NCBI GenBank assembly: GCA_045612485.1
Contig: JAZKZE010000121.1
Span: 1 to 64,000 of the forward strand
Direction of reading: 5' to 3'
Source: RGIG5327 sp045612485
Lineage (GTDB): Bacteria > Verrucomicrobiota > Lentisphaeria > Victivallales > UBA1829
DNA length: 64,000 bases
Part shown: positions 26,331 through 37,100 of the stretch, piece by piece
Layout of the letters: each line of letters begins with the position of its first letter
Position numbering within the stretch: position 1 is the first letter of the stretch
The notes under the pieces: generated by a model
Told to the model about the DNA's origin: nothing
The model's input: the letters and a program-made list of their open reading frames with translations, nothing else
Databases searched by the model: none
Program-made: the position numbers and the translations under genes

Positions 26331-28444
26331 TTTGCTTGTTTCTCCACAATTTTATCTTGAATTACATTTGGTACCTTTTCAAAGGAGAAGGGCTCCATTG
26401 TATAGGAAGCACGACCCTTGGTCAGAGAGCGGATGGCTGTAGCATATCCGAAAAGTTCGGAAAGGGGAACCTGTGCGGTAATGCGTACAGTGTTGTCCTG
26501 AGTATCCACTTCCATGATAGATCCGCGGCGGCTGGTCACGTCACCGATGACGTCACCCATGTTTTCTTCGGGAGCAGTCACTTCAACCTTCATGATAGGT
26601 TCAAGCAGGCAGAGACCGGCTTTGCGGGCTGCATCTTTCAATCCCATGGAGGCTGCCACTTTAAACGCCATTTCGGAGGAGTCAACAGGGTGATAGCTTC
26701 CGTCCATGATGTCGATGTGGAAGTCGGTGCAGGGATAACCGGCAAGAATACCAGTCTGGGCAGCTTCACGGATACCCTGTTCGATGGGCTTGATAAATTC
26801 TTTGGGAATGTTACCGCCAACGACTTTGTTTTCGATGGTGATACCATGACCTCTTTCTTTCACGTAGAGGTTCATGATAACATGACCGTACTGACCGCGT
26901 CCACCGGACTGACGGACAAACTTGGAGTCAGCATTGGAATCTTTCATCACAGTTTCGCGGTAAGCAACTTCAGGCTGACCGGAGTTGCAATCTACTTTGA
27001 ACTCTCTGCGGAGACGGTCCATGATGATGTCAAGGTGCAACTCACCCATACCGGAGATAATGGTCTGACCGGTTTCGGTATCGCTCTTGATGGTAAAGGT
27101 GGGGTCTTCATCGGAAAGTGCGCCAAGTGCATTGTAAAGTTTATCACGATCCTGGGAGGTTTTGGGTTCCACAGCGATAGAGATAACAGGTTCGGGGAAG
27201 TGCATGGATTCCAGAGCGATGGGAGCAGATTCGTCACAGAGAGTATCACCGGTGGTGATGTTCTTGAGACCCACAGCTGCTGCGATATCGCCGCAGAACA
27301 CTTCTTCACGTTCTTCACGATGGTTTGCGTGCATCTGGATCAGACGGCCCAGACGTTCACGTTTACGGGTACGGGGATTATACACGGTCACGCCGCGGAT
27401 AGCTTCACCGGAGTAAACACGGAAGTACACAAGACGACCGACGAAGGGGTCAGACATAACTTTGAATGCAAGAGCAGCAAAGGGTTTGTCATCGCCAACA
27501 GTACGGACTTCTTCTTTTTCAGTATCAGGATTGATACCTTTGGTTTCCCAGATATCAACGGGAGAGGGAAGGTAATCAATAACAGCATCAAGAAGAACCT
27601 GCACACCTTTGTTCTTGAAAGCTGTTCCGCAGAATACAGGAACAATGCTTCCGGCGAGTACGGCTTTACGCAGGGCATCTTTGACCATTTCGGTGGGAGG
27701 CATTTCATCGCCAAGATAGATTTCCATGACGGCATCATCTACTTCAGCAACACATTCCACCAGGAAGGAACGGGCTTCTTTCAGAGCATCAACGTAATCT
27801 TCGGGAACTTCTTCAATACGGATAACTTCCCCGTTGTCGCCGTCGAAGTACACTGCTTTTTCGTTCAATACGTCAACAACACCCTTGAACTGGGCTTCAG
27901 CACCCATAGGAATTACCATGGGAACAGCGTTGGCTCTGAGTTTTTTGCGCATATCTGCAACAACTTTGTCAAAATTGGCACCGGTACGGTCCATTTTATT
28001 CACAAAGGCAATGATAGGCACAGAATATTTTTTGGCCTGGCGCCAAACAGTTTCAGTCTGGGGCTGAACACCACCCACAGAGCAGAACACTGCAACAGCT
28101 CCGTCGAGCACGCGCAGAGAACGTTCCACTTCCGCAGTGAAGTCTACGTGGCCGGGAGTGTCGATAAGATTGATACGATGCTGCTTCCAGAAGCATGTGG
28201 TAGCAGCAGATGTGATGGTAATACCGCGTTCCTGTTCCTGAGCCATCCAGTCCATGGTGGCAGAACCTTCGTGTGTTTCACCGATCTTGTGATTCACACC
28301 GGTATAGAAAAGGATACGTTCGGAAAGAGTGGTCTTGCCGGCGTCGATGTGAGCCATGATCCCGATATTACGGGTTTCAGCAAGATGCGCTTTGCGCTTT
28401 TCTGACTCTTTATAGTCAATATTCAACTGTTTTGTCGGTGTCAT
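26327..28444 (-). CDS. fusA: elongation factor G
   Basis: 705 residues, the canonical translocation GTPase. G1 is AHIDAGKTT, G2 lies in the ERGITITSA segment, G3 is DTPGHVDF, and G4 is NKMD. Domain II onward is complete, including the domain IV SGGRGQYGHV loop that enters the decoding site. Because the gene sits in the str operon between rpsG and rpsJ, it is the housekeeping EF-G, not a TetM-like or EF-G2 paralogue. Confidence 0.98.
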   Translation of the reverse strand: MTPTKQLNIDYKESEKRKAHLAETRNIGIMAHIDAGKTTLSERILFYTGVNHKIGETHEGSATMDWMAQEQERGITITSAATTCFWKQHRINLIDTPGHVDFTAEVERSLRVLDGAVAVFCSVGGVQPQTETVWRQAKKYSVPIIAFVNKMDRTGANFDKVVADMRKKLRANAVPMVIPMGAEAQFKGVVDVLNEKAVYFDGDNGEVIRIEEVPEDYVDALKEARSFLVECVAEVDDAVMEIYLGDEMPPTEMVKDALRKAVLAGSIVPVFCGTAFKNKGVQVLLDAVIDYLPSPVDIWETKGINPDTEKEEVRTVGDDKPFAALAFKVMSDPFVGRLVYFRVYSGEAIRGVTVYNPRTRKRERLGRLIQMHANHREEREEVFCGDIAAAVGLKNITTGDTLCDESAPIALESMHFPEPVISIAVEPKTSQDRDKLYNALGALSDEDPTFTIKSDTETGQTIISGMGELHLDIIMDRLRREFKVDCNSGQPEVAYRETVMKDSNADSKFVRQSGGRGQYGHVIMNLYVKERGHGITIENKVVGGNIPKEFIKPIEQGIREAAQTGILAGYPCTDFHIDIMDGSYHPVDSSEMAFKVAASMGLKDAARKAGLCLLEPIMKVEVTAPEENMGDVIGDVTSRRGSIMEVDTQDNTVRITAQVPLSELFGYATAIRSLTKGRASYTMEPFSFEKVPNVIQDKIVEKQAK

Positions 28445-28465
28445 AAAGCTGTCCTGTACTCTTTA

Positions 28466-28936
28466 TTACCATCTGTAATGAGCAAAAGCCTTATTGGCCT
28501 GTGCCATTTTGTGGGTATCATCTTTCTTCTTGATAGATGCACCGGTATTATCAAAAGCATCAAGAAGTTCAGATGCGAGGGCTTCCATCATGGATTTTCC
28601 CTTTTTTGCCTGGGAATAGGTAGCGATCCAGCGCATAGCAAGGGCAACCTGACGTTCTGCGGGAACTTCAAGAGGAACCTGATAAGTAGCACCACCAACG
28701 CGACGGCTCTTGACTTCCAGCTTGGGTTTGATGTTTTCCACTGCCTGAAGGAACACTTCCAGAGGCTCCATATCCTTTTTCTTGCTCTTGAGCACATCGA
28801 ATGCTCCGTAAACGATCGACTGGGCAACTGTCTTTTTACCGTTGCGCATGATCGTGTTGATGAGTCTGGCGACCAATTCGCTGTTGTACTTCACATCGGG
28901 CGTCAGCTCTCTCTTTGTGATTCTGCGTCTTCTCAT
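28466..28936 (-). CDS. rpsG: 30S ribosomal protein S7
   Basis: 156 residues. Primary 16S 3'-domain binder. Begins MRRRRITKREL and shows ARLINTIMRNGKKTVAQ, the beta-hairpin VGGATYQVPLEVP that contacts the E-site, and ALRW-like ALAMRWI. The ribosome site GAGG lies about 11 bases before the ATG. The next gene is fusA, 21 bases downstream. Confidence 0.97.
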   Translation of the reverse strand: MRRRRITKRELTPDVKYNSELVARLINTIMRNGKKTVAQSIVYGAFDVLKSKKKDMEPLEVFLQAVENIKPKLEVKSRRVGGATYQVPLEVPAERQVALAMRWIATYSQAKKGKSMMEALASELLDAFDNTGASIKKKDDTHKMAQANKAFAHYRW

Positions 28937-29052
28937 TAGATTTTATACCTCTATTTGTTACAACATTATAACACTGTTTTCAATCCCCGGAATTTCACCG
29001 GGAAGCACTTATCCGGTCTCCACCGGATAATACAGTTATTCAGTTTTACGGT

Positions 29053-29454
29053 TTATTTTTTCTTTTTGCCTGTTTCTTCACCGGCTTTCGGAGTTTTTGC
29101 ACCGTATTTGGAACGACCCTGACGGCGGCCGTCCACTCCGAGACTGTCAAGTGCACCGCGTACTACGTGGTAACGTACACCGGGAAGGTCACGGACCCTG
29201 CCGCCCTTCACGAGAACAACACTGTGTTCCTGAAGATTGTGGCCTTCGCCACCGATGTAGGCAGTCACTTCAATTCCATTTGTAAGACGCACGCGGGCGA
29301 TCTTACGCATAGCGGAGTTCGGTTTTTTGGGAGTTCTGGTTGTCACCTGCAGGCAGACGCCACGGCGCTGCGGGCATTTGGACAGAGCCTTAGATTTGCT
29401 CTTGACCGCTTTAGAAGAGCGGCCCGATCTGACCAACTGATTGATTGTCGGCAT
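29053..29454 (-). CDS. rpsL: 30S ribosomal protein S12, Arg at streptomycin position 88
   Basis: 133 residues. Decoding-centre protein. The PKKPNSAMRKIA loop (with the Lys equivalent to 43) is standard. In the second loop the sequence reads GGRVRDLPGVRYH, so residue 88 is Arg where E. coli and most bacteria have Lys (codon CGT at 29193-29191). That Lys-to-Arg change is a known streptomycin-resistance substitution. The C-terminal tail is slightly extended (TPKAGEETGKKKK). It is the first gene after its own promoter. Confidence 0.97.
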   Translation of the reverse strand: MPTINQLVRSGRSSKAVKSKSKALSKCPQRRGVCLQVTTRTPKKPNSAMRKIARVRLTNGIEVTAYIGGEGHNLQEHSVVLVKGGRVRDLPGVRYHVVRGALDSLGVDGRRQGRSKYGAKTPKAGEETGKKKK

Positions 29455-29507
29455 GTTTTTTCACCTGTTGTGTTGTTGCGGTTCTTATTTTGTTAAAATG
29501 ACTATTT

Positions 29508-29536
29508 AATTTATCACCGTTATAACAAAAAGTCAA
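29508..29536 (-). promoter_or_regulatory. promoter of the rpsL-rpsS operon
   Basis: On the minus strand: TTGACT (29536-29531), a 17-bp spacer, TAAATT (29513-29508). Lies ~55 bases before the rpsL start and after the rpoC stop, so the str/S10 block can be transcribed apart from rpoBC. Confidence 0.65.
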
Positions 29537-29665
29537 CCGCGGTTTCCATATTTTTTTTGGATTATTGTAAAAATTTGCTCTTCCCGAACTCAAAATACCC
29601 TTTTGCGTCCGGGAAGATTTTTTTCATTTTTTCTTTTTTTCCGTTTTTTTTCCGAGAAATTTTAC

Positions 29666-32600
29666 TTATTCCTCATCATAATTCCGGGTAGGATCGAATT
29701 CGCTGTCGTCCAATTCGTCTTCAAACTCATCGGCAGACTCTTCAAACTCGTCCGCAAAGACATCCTCCTCGGGAGTGATCTCAGCAAGGAATTCATCATC
29801 TTCAAAATCCTTGTCATCACCGAAAATCTTCTCAATATCCTCTTCCAGAGCCCCGGTATATGCAGCCATGGTACGGGGTTTGGCAGCAGGAGCAAGAGTG
29901 ACTTCCGGCTCAATTTCTTCACCCAGTCTCTTGAGCCCCAGGCTCTGGAATCTGGAGGAACCGGTACCGGCAGGGATCAGGTGACCTGTGATCACGTTTT
30001 CCTTGAAGCCGCGCAGCACGTCCACTTTCCCCAGAGTTGCCGCATCTGTAAGAATACGGGTGGTATCCTGGAAGGAGGCGGAGGAGATAAAGCTTTCTGT
30101 TTCCAGAGATGCTTTTGCAATACCCATCAGGATGGGCTCCCCTACAGCAAGAACACCATTTCCGCTCTTGCGGATCTCTTCATTGGCGTGCTTGAACTCA
30201 TAACGGTCAACCTGTTCGCCTTTGAGGAAGGGAGTTGTACCGGGATCAATGATACGCACTTTCTGCATCATCTGACGGATAATGATTTCAATGTGTTTGT
30301 CATTGATCTCCACACCCTGGGCTCTGTACACCTTCTGGATCTCGGTAACGATATACCGCTGCAGTTCGTGAGGTCCGCAGATCTCCAGAAGTTTCTGGGG
30401 AATGATGGATCCAACTGTAAGTTTCTGACCTTTGCGGACATAATCGCCTTTACTCACGATCAGGTGCTTGGAGGTGGGAATGATGTGTTCTTCAGGACTG
30501 TCGGGCTTATCCGGATCACGGATGATAATGGTCTGACGTCCTTTCATATTCTTCCCTCTTTCCACGATACCGTCGATACGGGCGATTTCAGCAACTTCCT
30601 TGGGAATACGGGCTTCAAACAGCTCGGCAACACGGGGAAGACCCCCGGTAATATCTCTGTTTTTCTGCTGCTGACGGGGCACTCGGGCAAGAGTCATACC
30701 GGCACGGACTTTCTGACCCTTACGCACCATAAGCAATGCACCTGTGGGCAGCGGATAGCTGTTGAGAAGATTTCCATTGGCATCATTGATGACCACCTGG
30801 GGAGCAAGGTCGTCACGGTGTTCCATAACTTCCAGTGCTTCATTGCCGCCGCGGCTCTTCTTGTTCAGAGTCATTCCTTCGATCAAGTCACCGTAGTCAA
30901 CAATACCTTCTTTTTCTTCGCAGATGATGGGCATGTGGTAACCGTCCCATGTAGCCAGCTTTTCACCGACTTTGACCTTGTCGCCGTCTTTCTTTTTCAG
31001 AATAGCACCGACTTCAGCGGGGAACCTTTCCAGTTCGGCATCTTTCACAGCGTCAGCCCAGAAGTCATAATCCGTTGCAAAAATTGCCCCCATGACTTCG
31101 GCTTCCTGACGGGCGCGTTCCTTGGCGTTGGTTTCATATTCCCGGGCTTTTTCTTCATCATAGATGATGATATAGCCGTTTTTGTTCACTACAAGATCGT
31201 CACCGTTTTCATCTTTTACAGAAACGATATGTTCAAAACGCAATGTTCCTGCCTTGTGAGCGGAAACAGCAGGCATTTTTCCGCCGCTACCGGAGGAGAT
31301 ACCCCCGATATGGAATGTACGCATGGTAAGCTGGGTACCGGGTTCACCGATGGACTGGGCGGCAATAATACCCAGAGCATCACCGATTTCAGCATTTCTG
31401 TCAGTTGCAAGGTTTTTACCATAGCATTTGACGCATACACCATGTTCCACATCGCAAGTAAGAACAGAACGGATCATCACCTTGGAGATACCGCGTTTTT
31501 CAATCAGATCCGCAATGGCGGGAGTAAACTCTTCACCGGCACGGATAATACAGGAACCGTCAGATTTTGCGGGGTCCCGGATATCCTGGGCACTGTATCT
31601 GCCGATAAGACGCGCCTTCAGAGGCAGCATGACTTCATCCCCTTCCACGATCGCTTCCACGAAGATACCCTGGAGAGTTCCGCAATCTTCTGTACGGCAG
31701 ATAATATCCTGTGCTACGTCCACAAGTTTACGGGTCATGTAACCGGAGTCAGCAGTTTTGAGAGCTGTATCCGCCAGACCTTTACGGGCACCGTGGGTAC
31801 TGATAAAGTACTCAGCCACTGTCAACCCTTCACGGAAGGAGGAAAGAATAGGACGCTCAATGATCTCTCCGGAAGGTTTGGTCATAAGACCGCGCATACC
31901 AGCAAGCTGTTTGATCTGGTCTTTACTTCCCCGGGCTCCGGAGTCAAGCATGGCGTACACAGGGTTGAGTTCAATACGGGAGGCAGCTTCCACTTCTTTG
32001 GTAAGAGCTTCTGCTACAGTATTGGCTGTCACTGTCCATGCGTCGATGATCTGGTTGTGACGTTCTCTTTCAGACAGAGCACCGGATTTTTCACTTTCAA
32101 TGATCCCGGCAATCTTTTCTCTTGTACTGCGGATAAGTTCTGTCTTTTCCTTGGGAATAAGCATGTCTGCCACAGAAATGGAGAAGCCGGCAACAGTAGC
32201 ATACTTGTATCCCAGATTTTTCAGACGGTCAAGCTGATCGATGGTTCCGTCATGACCGATATGTGCATAAGCGTCGGCAATGAGTTTTCCAAGATCTTTC
32301 TTCTTGACGATGGCGTTGTGGAATCCAAGTTCTTTCGGCCAGATGCTGTTGAAAATACATCTGCCGGGAGTTGTCACGATATATTTATCTGTCTCATTGC
32401 CTCTGGGAGTTTTTACTCCGAAATCAGGGTTGGGCAGACGGATGGCATCATGGATCTTGATATAACCGCTGTCCATAGCAAACAATACTTCATTCACATC
32501 CCGGAATGTCCGCATACGTTCTTTGTTGCGGGGGTCGCAGGTAAGATAATATACCCCCAGCGTAATATCCTGTGTGGGTGTGGTAATAGGCTTACCGTTG

Positions 32601-34096
32601 GCAGGGGAGAAGATATTGTTCACAGAAAGCATGAGCAATTTACATTCCAGCTGTGCCGCAGGGGACAGGGGAACGTGAACAGCCATCTGGTCACCGTCGA
32701 AGTCAGCATTGTAAGCTGTACACACAAGAGGATGCAGACGGATGGCGGATCCTTCAATAAGAATAGGATCAAATGCCTGGATACTCAAACGGTGCAATGT
32801 AGGAGCACGGTTCAGCATCACAGGATGTCCTTTTGTCACTTCCTCCAGAATATCCCACACCACAGTTTCACCGCGTTCGATCATCTTTTTGGCACCGCGG
32901 ACAGTATGAGCCACACCGCGTTCCTTCAGATAACGGATGATAAAGGGTTCAAAAAGGACAAGAGCCATCTTCTTGGGAAGACCGCACTGGCGCAGCTGCA
33001 GTTCAGGACCTACAACGATCACAGAACGTCCGGAATAGTCCACACGTTTACCCAGCAGGTTCTGACGGAAACGTCCCTGCTTACCTCTCAGCATATCGGA
33101 AAGGGATTTGAGAGCGCGGTTTCCGGCACCGGTCACTGCACGACCGTGACGGCCGTTATCCATGAGAGCGTCCACTGCTTCCTGAAGCATACGTTTTTCA
33201 TTACGGATGATCACATCAGGAGTACGGAGCATAAGAAGACTCTTCAGACGGTTATTTCTGTTGATAACTCTTCTGTAGAGATCATTCAGGTCGGATGTTG
33301 CAAATCTGCCGCCTTCCAGAGGAACCAGAGGACGCAGATCGGGAGGGATCACAGGCAGAACTTCCATGATCATCCATTCAGGACGGGAGTTACTGTTGAT
33401 GAATCCTTCCAAAACACGCAGACGCTTGGAATATTTCTTACGGATCGCTTTATTGTTGGTCTTTTTGAGTTTCTCATCCAGTTCGTCTTTTTCCTTCTGC
33501 AGATCCATATCCTGCAAAAGAGTACGGATAGCGGGCGCACCCATATCCACCTGGAAAGAGTCACCATAGTCATCTCTTGCTTCGCGGTATTTTGCTTCTG
33601 TAAGAGACATACCCTTTGTCAAAGGAGTATCACCGGGATCGGTAACCACCCAGTCTTCATAGTAGATGATACGTTCCAATGCACGCACTGTAACATCAAG
33701 CATAAGTCCGATACGGCTGGGCAGACATTTGAAGAACCAGATATGGGAAACGGGTACAGCCAGCTCAATATGGCCCATGCGTTCACGACGCACTTTGGAC
33801 TGGGTCACTTCCACGCCGCAACGGTCGCAGATGATCCCTTTGTTCTTACTCTTTTTATACTTTCCGCAGGAACATTCCCAATCCTTTGTGGGACCGAAGA
33901 TCTTTTCACAGAAAAGACCGCCGCGTTCGGGCTTGAAAGTTCTGTAATTGATCGTTTCGGGATTCTTGACTTCGCCGTGACTCCAGGAACGGATCACTTC
34001 AGGAGAGGCCACCTTGATGGAGACCACCTCAAAAGCATTCACCGATGCCTGCTGTACGGCAGCATCATTGTTGAGATTGTTTTCTATCATTGTCAT
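29666..34096 (-). CDS. rpoC: RNA polymerase subunit beta'
   Basis: 1476 residues. The N-terminal zinc site is CSCGKY...CDRCG, the clamp and lid follow, and the active-site metal loop NADFDGDQMAVH holds the three catalytic Asp residues. The trigger-loop region GEPGTQLTMRTFHIGG is intact. The second zinc site uses CDVEHGVCVKCYG. The C-terminus is unusually acidic (repeats of EE/DE and DEFEE), a tail of about 60 residues beyond the usual end. It follows rpoB by 8 bases. Confidence 0.98.
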   Translation of the reverse strand: MTMIENNLNNDAAVQQASVNAFEVVSIKVASPEVIRSWSHGEVKNPETINYRTFKPERGGLFCEKIFGPTKDWECSCGKYKKSKNKGIICDRCGVEVTQSKVRRERMGHIELAVPVSHIWFFKCLPSRIGLMLDVTVRALERIIYYEDWVVTDPGDTPLTKGMSLTEAKYREARDDYGDSFQVDMGAPAIRTLLQDMDLQKEKDELDEKLKKTNNKAIRKKYSKRLRVLEGFINSNSRPEWMIMEVLPVIPPDLRPLVPLEGGRFATSDLNDLYRRVINRNNRLKSLLMLRTPDVIIRNEKRMLQEAVDALMDNGRHGRAVTGAGNRALKSLSDMLRGKQGRFRQNLLGKRVDYSGRSVIVVGPELQLRQCGLPKKMALVLFEPFIIRYLKERGVAHTVRGAKKMIERGETVVWDILEEVTKGHPVMLNRAPTLHRLSIQAFDPILIEGSAIRLHPLVCTAYNADFDGDQMAVHVPLSPAAQLECKLLMLSVNNIFSPANGKPITTPTQDITLGVYYLTCDPRNKERMRTFRDVNEVLFAMDSGYIKIHDAIRLPNPDFGVKTPRGNETDKYIVTTPGRCIFNSIWPKELGFHNAIVKKKDLGKLIADAYAHIGHDGTIDQLDRLKNLGYKYATVAGFSISVADMLIPKEKTELIRSTREKIAGIIESEKSGALSERERHNQIIDAWTVTANTVAEALTKEVEAASRIELNPVYAMLDSGARGSKDQIKQLAGMRGLMTKPSGEIIERPILSSFREGLTVAEYFISTHGARKGLADTALKTADSGYMTRKLVDVAQDIICRTEDCGTLQGIFVEAIVEGDEVMLPLKARLIGRYSAQDIRDPAKSDGSCIIRAGEEFTPAIADLIEKRGISKVMIRSVLTCDVEHGVCVKCYGKNLATDRNAEIGDALGIIAAQSIGEPGTQLTMRTFHIGGISSGSGGKMPAVSAHKAGTLRFEHIVSVKDENGDDLVVNKNGYIIIYDEEKAREYETNAKERARQEAEVMGAIFATDYDFWADAVKDAELERFPAEVGAILKKKDGDKVKVGEKLATWDGYHMPIICEEKEGIVDYGDLIEGMTLNKKSRGGNEALEVMEHRDDLAPQVVINDANGNLLNSYPLPTGALLMVRKGQKVRAGMTLARVPRQQQKNRDITGGLPRVAELFEARIPKEVAEIARIDGIVERGKNMKGRQTIIIRDPDKPDSPEEHIIPTSKHLIVSKGDYVRKGQKLTVGSIIPQKLLEICGPHELQRYIVTEIQKVYRAQGVEINDKHIEIIIRQMMQKVRIIDPGTTPFLKGEQVDRYEFKHANEEIRKSGNGVLAVGEPILMGIAKASLETESFISSASFQDTTRILTDAATLGKVDVLRGFKENVITGHLIPAGTGSSRFQSLGLKRLGEEIEPEVTLAPAAKPRTMAAYTGALEEDIEKIFGDDKDFEDDEFLAEITPEEDVFADEFEESADEFEDELDDSEFDPTRNYDEE

Positions 34097-34104
34097 TCCT
34101 CCCC

Positions 34105-37100
34105 TTATTTATTCTCGGTATCGGCACGTTTCACTGTACGCACATCAAGACACAAACTCTGCATTTCCTTCATCAAAACGTTGAAGGACTCAGGTCTGCC
34201 TGCTTCGAGTACATTTTCTCCGCGTACAATAGATTCGTAGATCTTGGATCTTCCGGTAACGTCGTCACTCTTGACAGTAAGCATTTCCTGCAGGGTATGT
34301 GCTGCACCGTAAGCCTCAAGTGCCCACACCTCCATTTCCCCGAAACGCTGACCCCCGTGCTGGGCTTTACCGCCCAGAGGCTGCTGGGTAACCAGAGAGT
34401 AGGGACCAACGGCACGGGCATGGATCTTGTTGGCAACAAGGTGGTCAAGTTTCAGCATGTAGATCTGACCGACCATGACGCGCTGATCAAACTTGTTACC
34501 GGTACGGCCGTCGTAAACATCAGTCTTACCGTCATATTTATCCCCTTCAGGAGTTTCACGGAAGCCCCATTTATAATTGTGTCCGGTACGTTCCGCTTCT
34601 TTCGCATTGGCTTTTTCCATCATTTCAACAATAGTGGATTCCTGCACCCCGTCAAAGACAGGGGTGGCAACTTTCATGCCAAGCATCTTAGCCGCCCATC
34701 CCAGGTGTGTTTCCAGAACCTGTCCGATGTTCATACGGCTGGGCACGCCCAGGGGATTCAGCACGATATCCACAGGTGTTCCATCTTTCAGGAAGGGCAT
34801 ATCTTCCACAGGAACAATACGGGAAACAATACCCTTGTTACCGTGGCGGCCTGCCATTTTATCACCAACCTGGATCTTGCGTTTGGAGGCAACATAAACT
34901 TTCACCTTCTTGATGGTACCGGATTCTTCCGCACCACCATTCATCAAGGCTTCGATATTGGCATCACGGTCCTTTTCGATCTTATCGAATTTGGGTTTGA
35001 AATCCTTTACGATGTTCATGATCGCTTCCTTGGTGGGGCAATCATCCATCTTGAAGGTATCATACTGCTGGGCAAGTTTATTGATGGAAGGACGTGTCAC
35101 TTTTCTGTTGGAAGAGATAAGGATGGCATTTTCCTTTGCAGATGCACCGTCATAAATGGGACAGGGCAGCTTTTTCTGGAAAAGTTCATCCGCAAGTTTC
35201 TCTGTAAGTTCAGCAAGAAGCTGGGCACGTTTTTCCTTGTATTCGTCTTTGATATGTCTGGTCTGCTGTTTTTTCTGCTGATTGGTCATAGCGGGATGTT
35301 CAGAATTCTTGGCGTATTCAATACGCACATCCATAACAATACCGCCTTTACCACTCTGGACATACAGACTGGAATCTTTCACATCCGCAGCCTTTTCTCC
35401 GAAGATGGCACGCAGCAGGCGTTCTTCAGGAGCAAGCTCTGTTTCGGATTTGGGAGTGATCTTACCAACAAGAATATCGCCGGGCTTTACTTCAGCACCC
35501 AGACGGACAACACCATCAGGACCGAGATTTTTCAGCAGATCTTCACTTACATTGGGAATATCTTTTGTGATTTCTTCGGGTCCGAGTTTGGTATCACGGC
35601 TGGTGATCTCAAATTCATCAATGTGAACACTTGTATAAACATCTTCCTTCACAAGTCTTTCACTGAGGATGATCGCGTCTTCGAAGTTATATCCGCACCA
35701 GGGCATGAAGGCAACCATCACGTTCTTACCCAGAGCAAGTTCTCCCTGATCTGTGGCTGCACCGTCAGCAATGGGATCGCCCTTCTTCACAACCTGTCCT
35801 TTTCTCACGATGGGACGCTGATTGATACAGGTACCCGCATTGGTACGGAGGAATTTCACAAGTTTGTAAGTCTGGGGATGTTCATCCGCTGTTTCAGCAA
35901 GTTCCTTACCATCATTGGTAATGATAATACGGCTGCCGTCAACTTCAGCAACGATACCGTCGTCAGCTGCAACGATAACGGCACGGGAGTCTACAGCCAC
36001 CTTCTTTTCCATACCGGTTCCCACATAGGGGGATTCCGTAATGAGAAGAGGTACGCCCTGACGCTGCATGTTGGATCCCATCAGAGCACGGTTGGCGTCG
36101 TCGTGTTCAAGGAAGGGGATCAGTGCAGCGGCAGCACTGACAAGCTGTTTGGGAGAAACGTCCATAAACTGGACAGATTCACGGGGATACTCGGCAGCTT
36201 CACCGTAATAACGTGCCATCACAGTGGGATTGACAAATTTCTTGTCTTCTGTAAGGGGAGCGTTAGCCTGGGCAATAACATACTTTTCTTCCTTGTCAGC
36301 AGGCATATAAATGATCTCATCAGTAACAACGCCATCCACAACTTTGCGGTAGGGGGATTCCAGGAATCCGTACTGATTGATCTTTGCATAAAGACTCATG
36401 GAGGAAATAAGTCCGATGTTGGGTCCTTCAGGAGTTTCAATAGGACAGATTCTTCCATAGTGGCTGGAGTGCACGTCGCGGACTTCAAATCCGGCACGTT
36501 CACGGCTCAATCCTCCGGGTCCGAGAGCAGAAAGACGGCGCTTGTTCGTCAGTTCGGAAAGGGGATTGGTCTGATCCATGAACTGGGAAAGCTGATTGCG
36601 TGCAAAGAAATCACGCACAACACCGATAAACGCCTTGGGATTGATGATCTTTTCAGGATTGAGGTTCATTGCTTCATCAGGATTGCTGAGGGAAAGTTTT
36701 TCACGGATGAGACGTTCAGTCCGGAAAAGCCCCACTCTGCAATGATTCTGCAAAAGTTCACCTACAGTACGCACACGGCGGGCACCAAGATGGTCAATAT
36801 CATCTGTATGACCGTTGCCGTTACGCAGTTCCATAAGCATTTTGGTAGCCTTCATAAGGTCAGATGCTTCCAGGATACGTGCTGTGGGCGGATTTTTAAG
36901 TTTATCGAAACCAAGTCTTTCATTGATTTTGAAGCGGCCGACAGTACCCAGGTCATAACGTTTGTTGTCAAAGAAATGACGCATCAGGAGCAGCTTGGCG
37001 TTGGCAGTACTGGGCGGATCGCTGGGACGCATCTTTTTATAGATCTCACGGAGAGCATCATCAGAAGTAAGATTCTGATCTTTTGCGAGGCAGTTCACAA

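Noticed and set aside
26324..28405. Long plus-strand frame opposite fusA
   Set aside because: Complement of a highly biased gene; no initiation site and no recognised motif.
29578..29620. Hairpin CTTCCCG/CGGGAAG between rpoC and rpsL as an rpoC terminator
   Set aside because: The T-rich side lies on the plus strand, while the rpoC transcript reads the other way, and the loop is over 20 bases.
29603..34240. A 1545-codon open frame on the plus strand opposite rpoC
   Set aside because: It is antisense to a definite gene, has no ribosome site, and its composition (many His, Phe, Cys, no domain) fits a mirror effect of strong codon bias that avoids the codons whose complements are stops.
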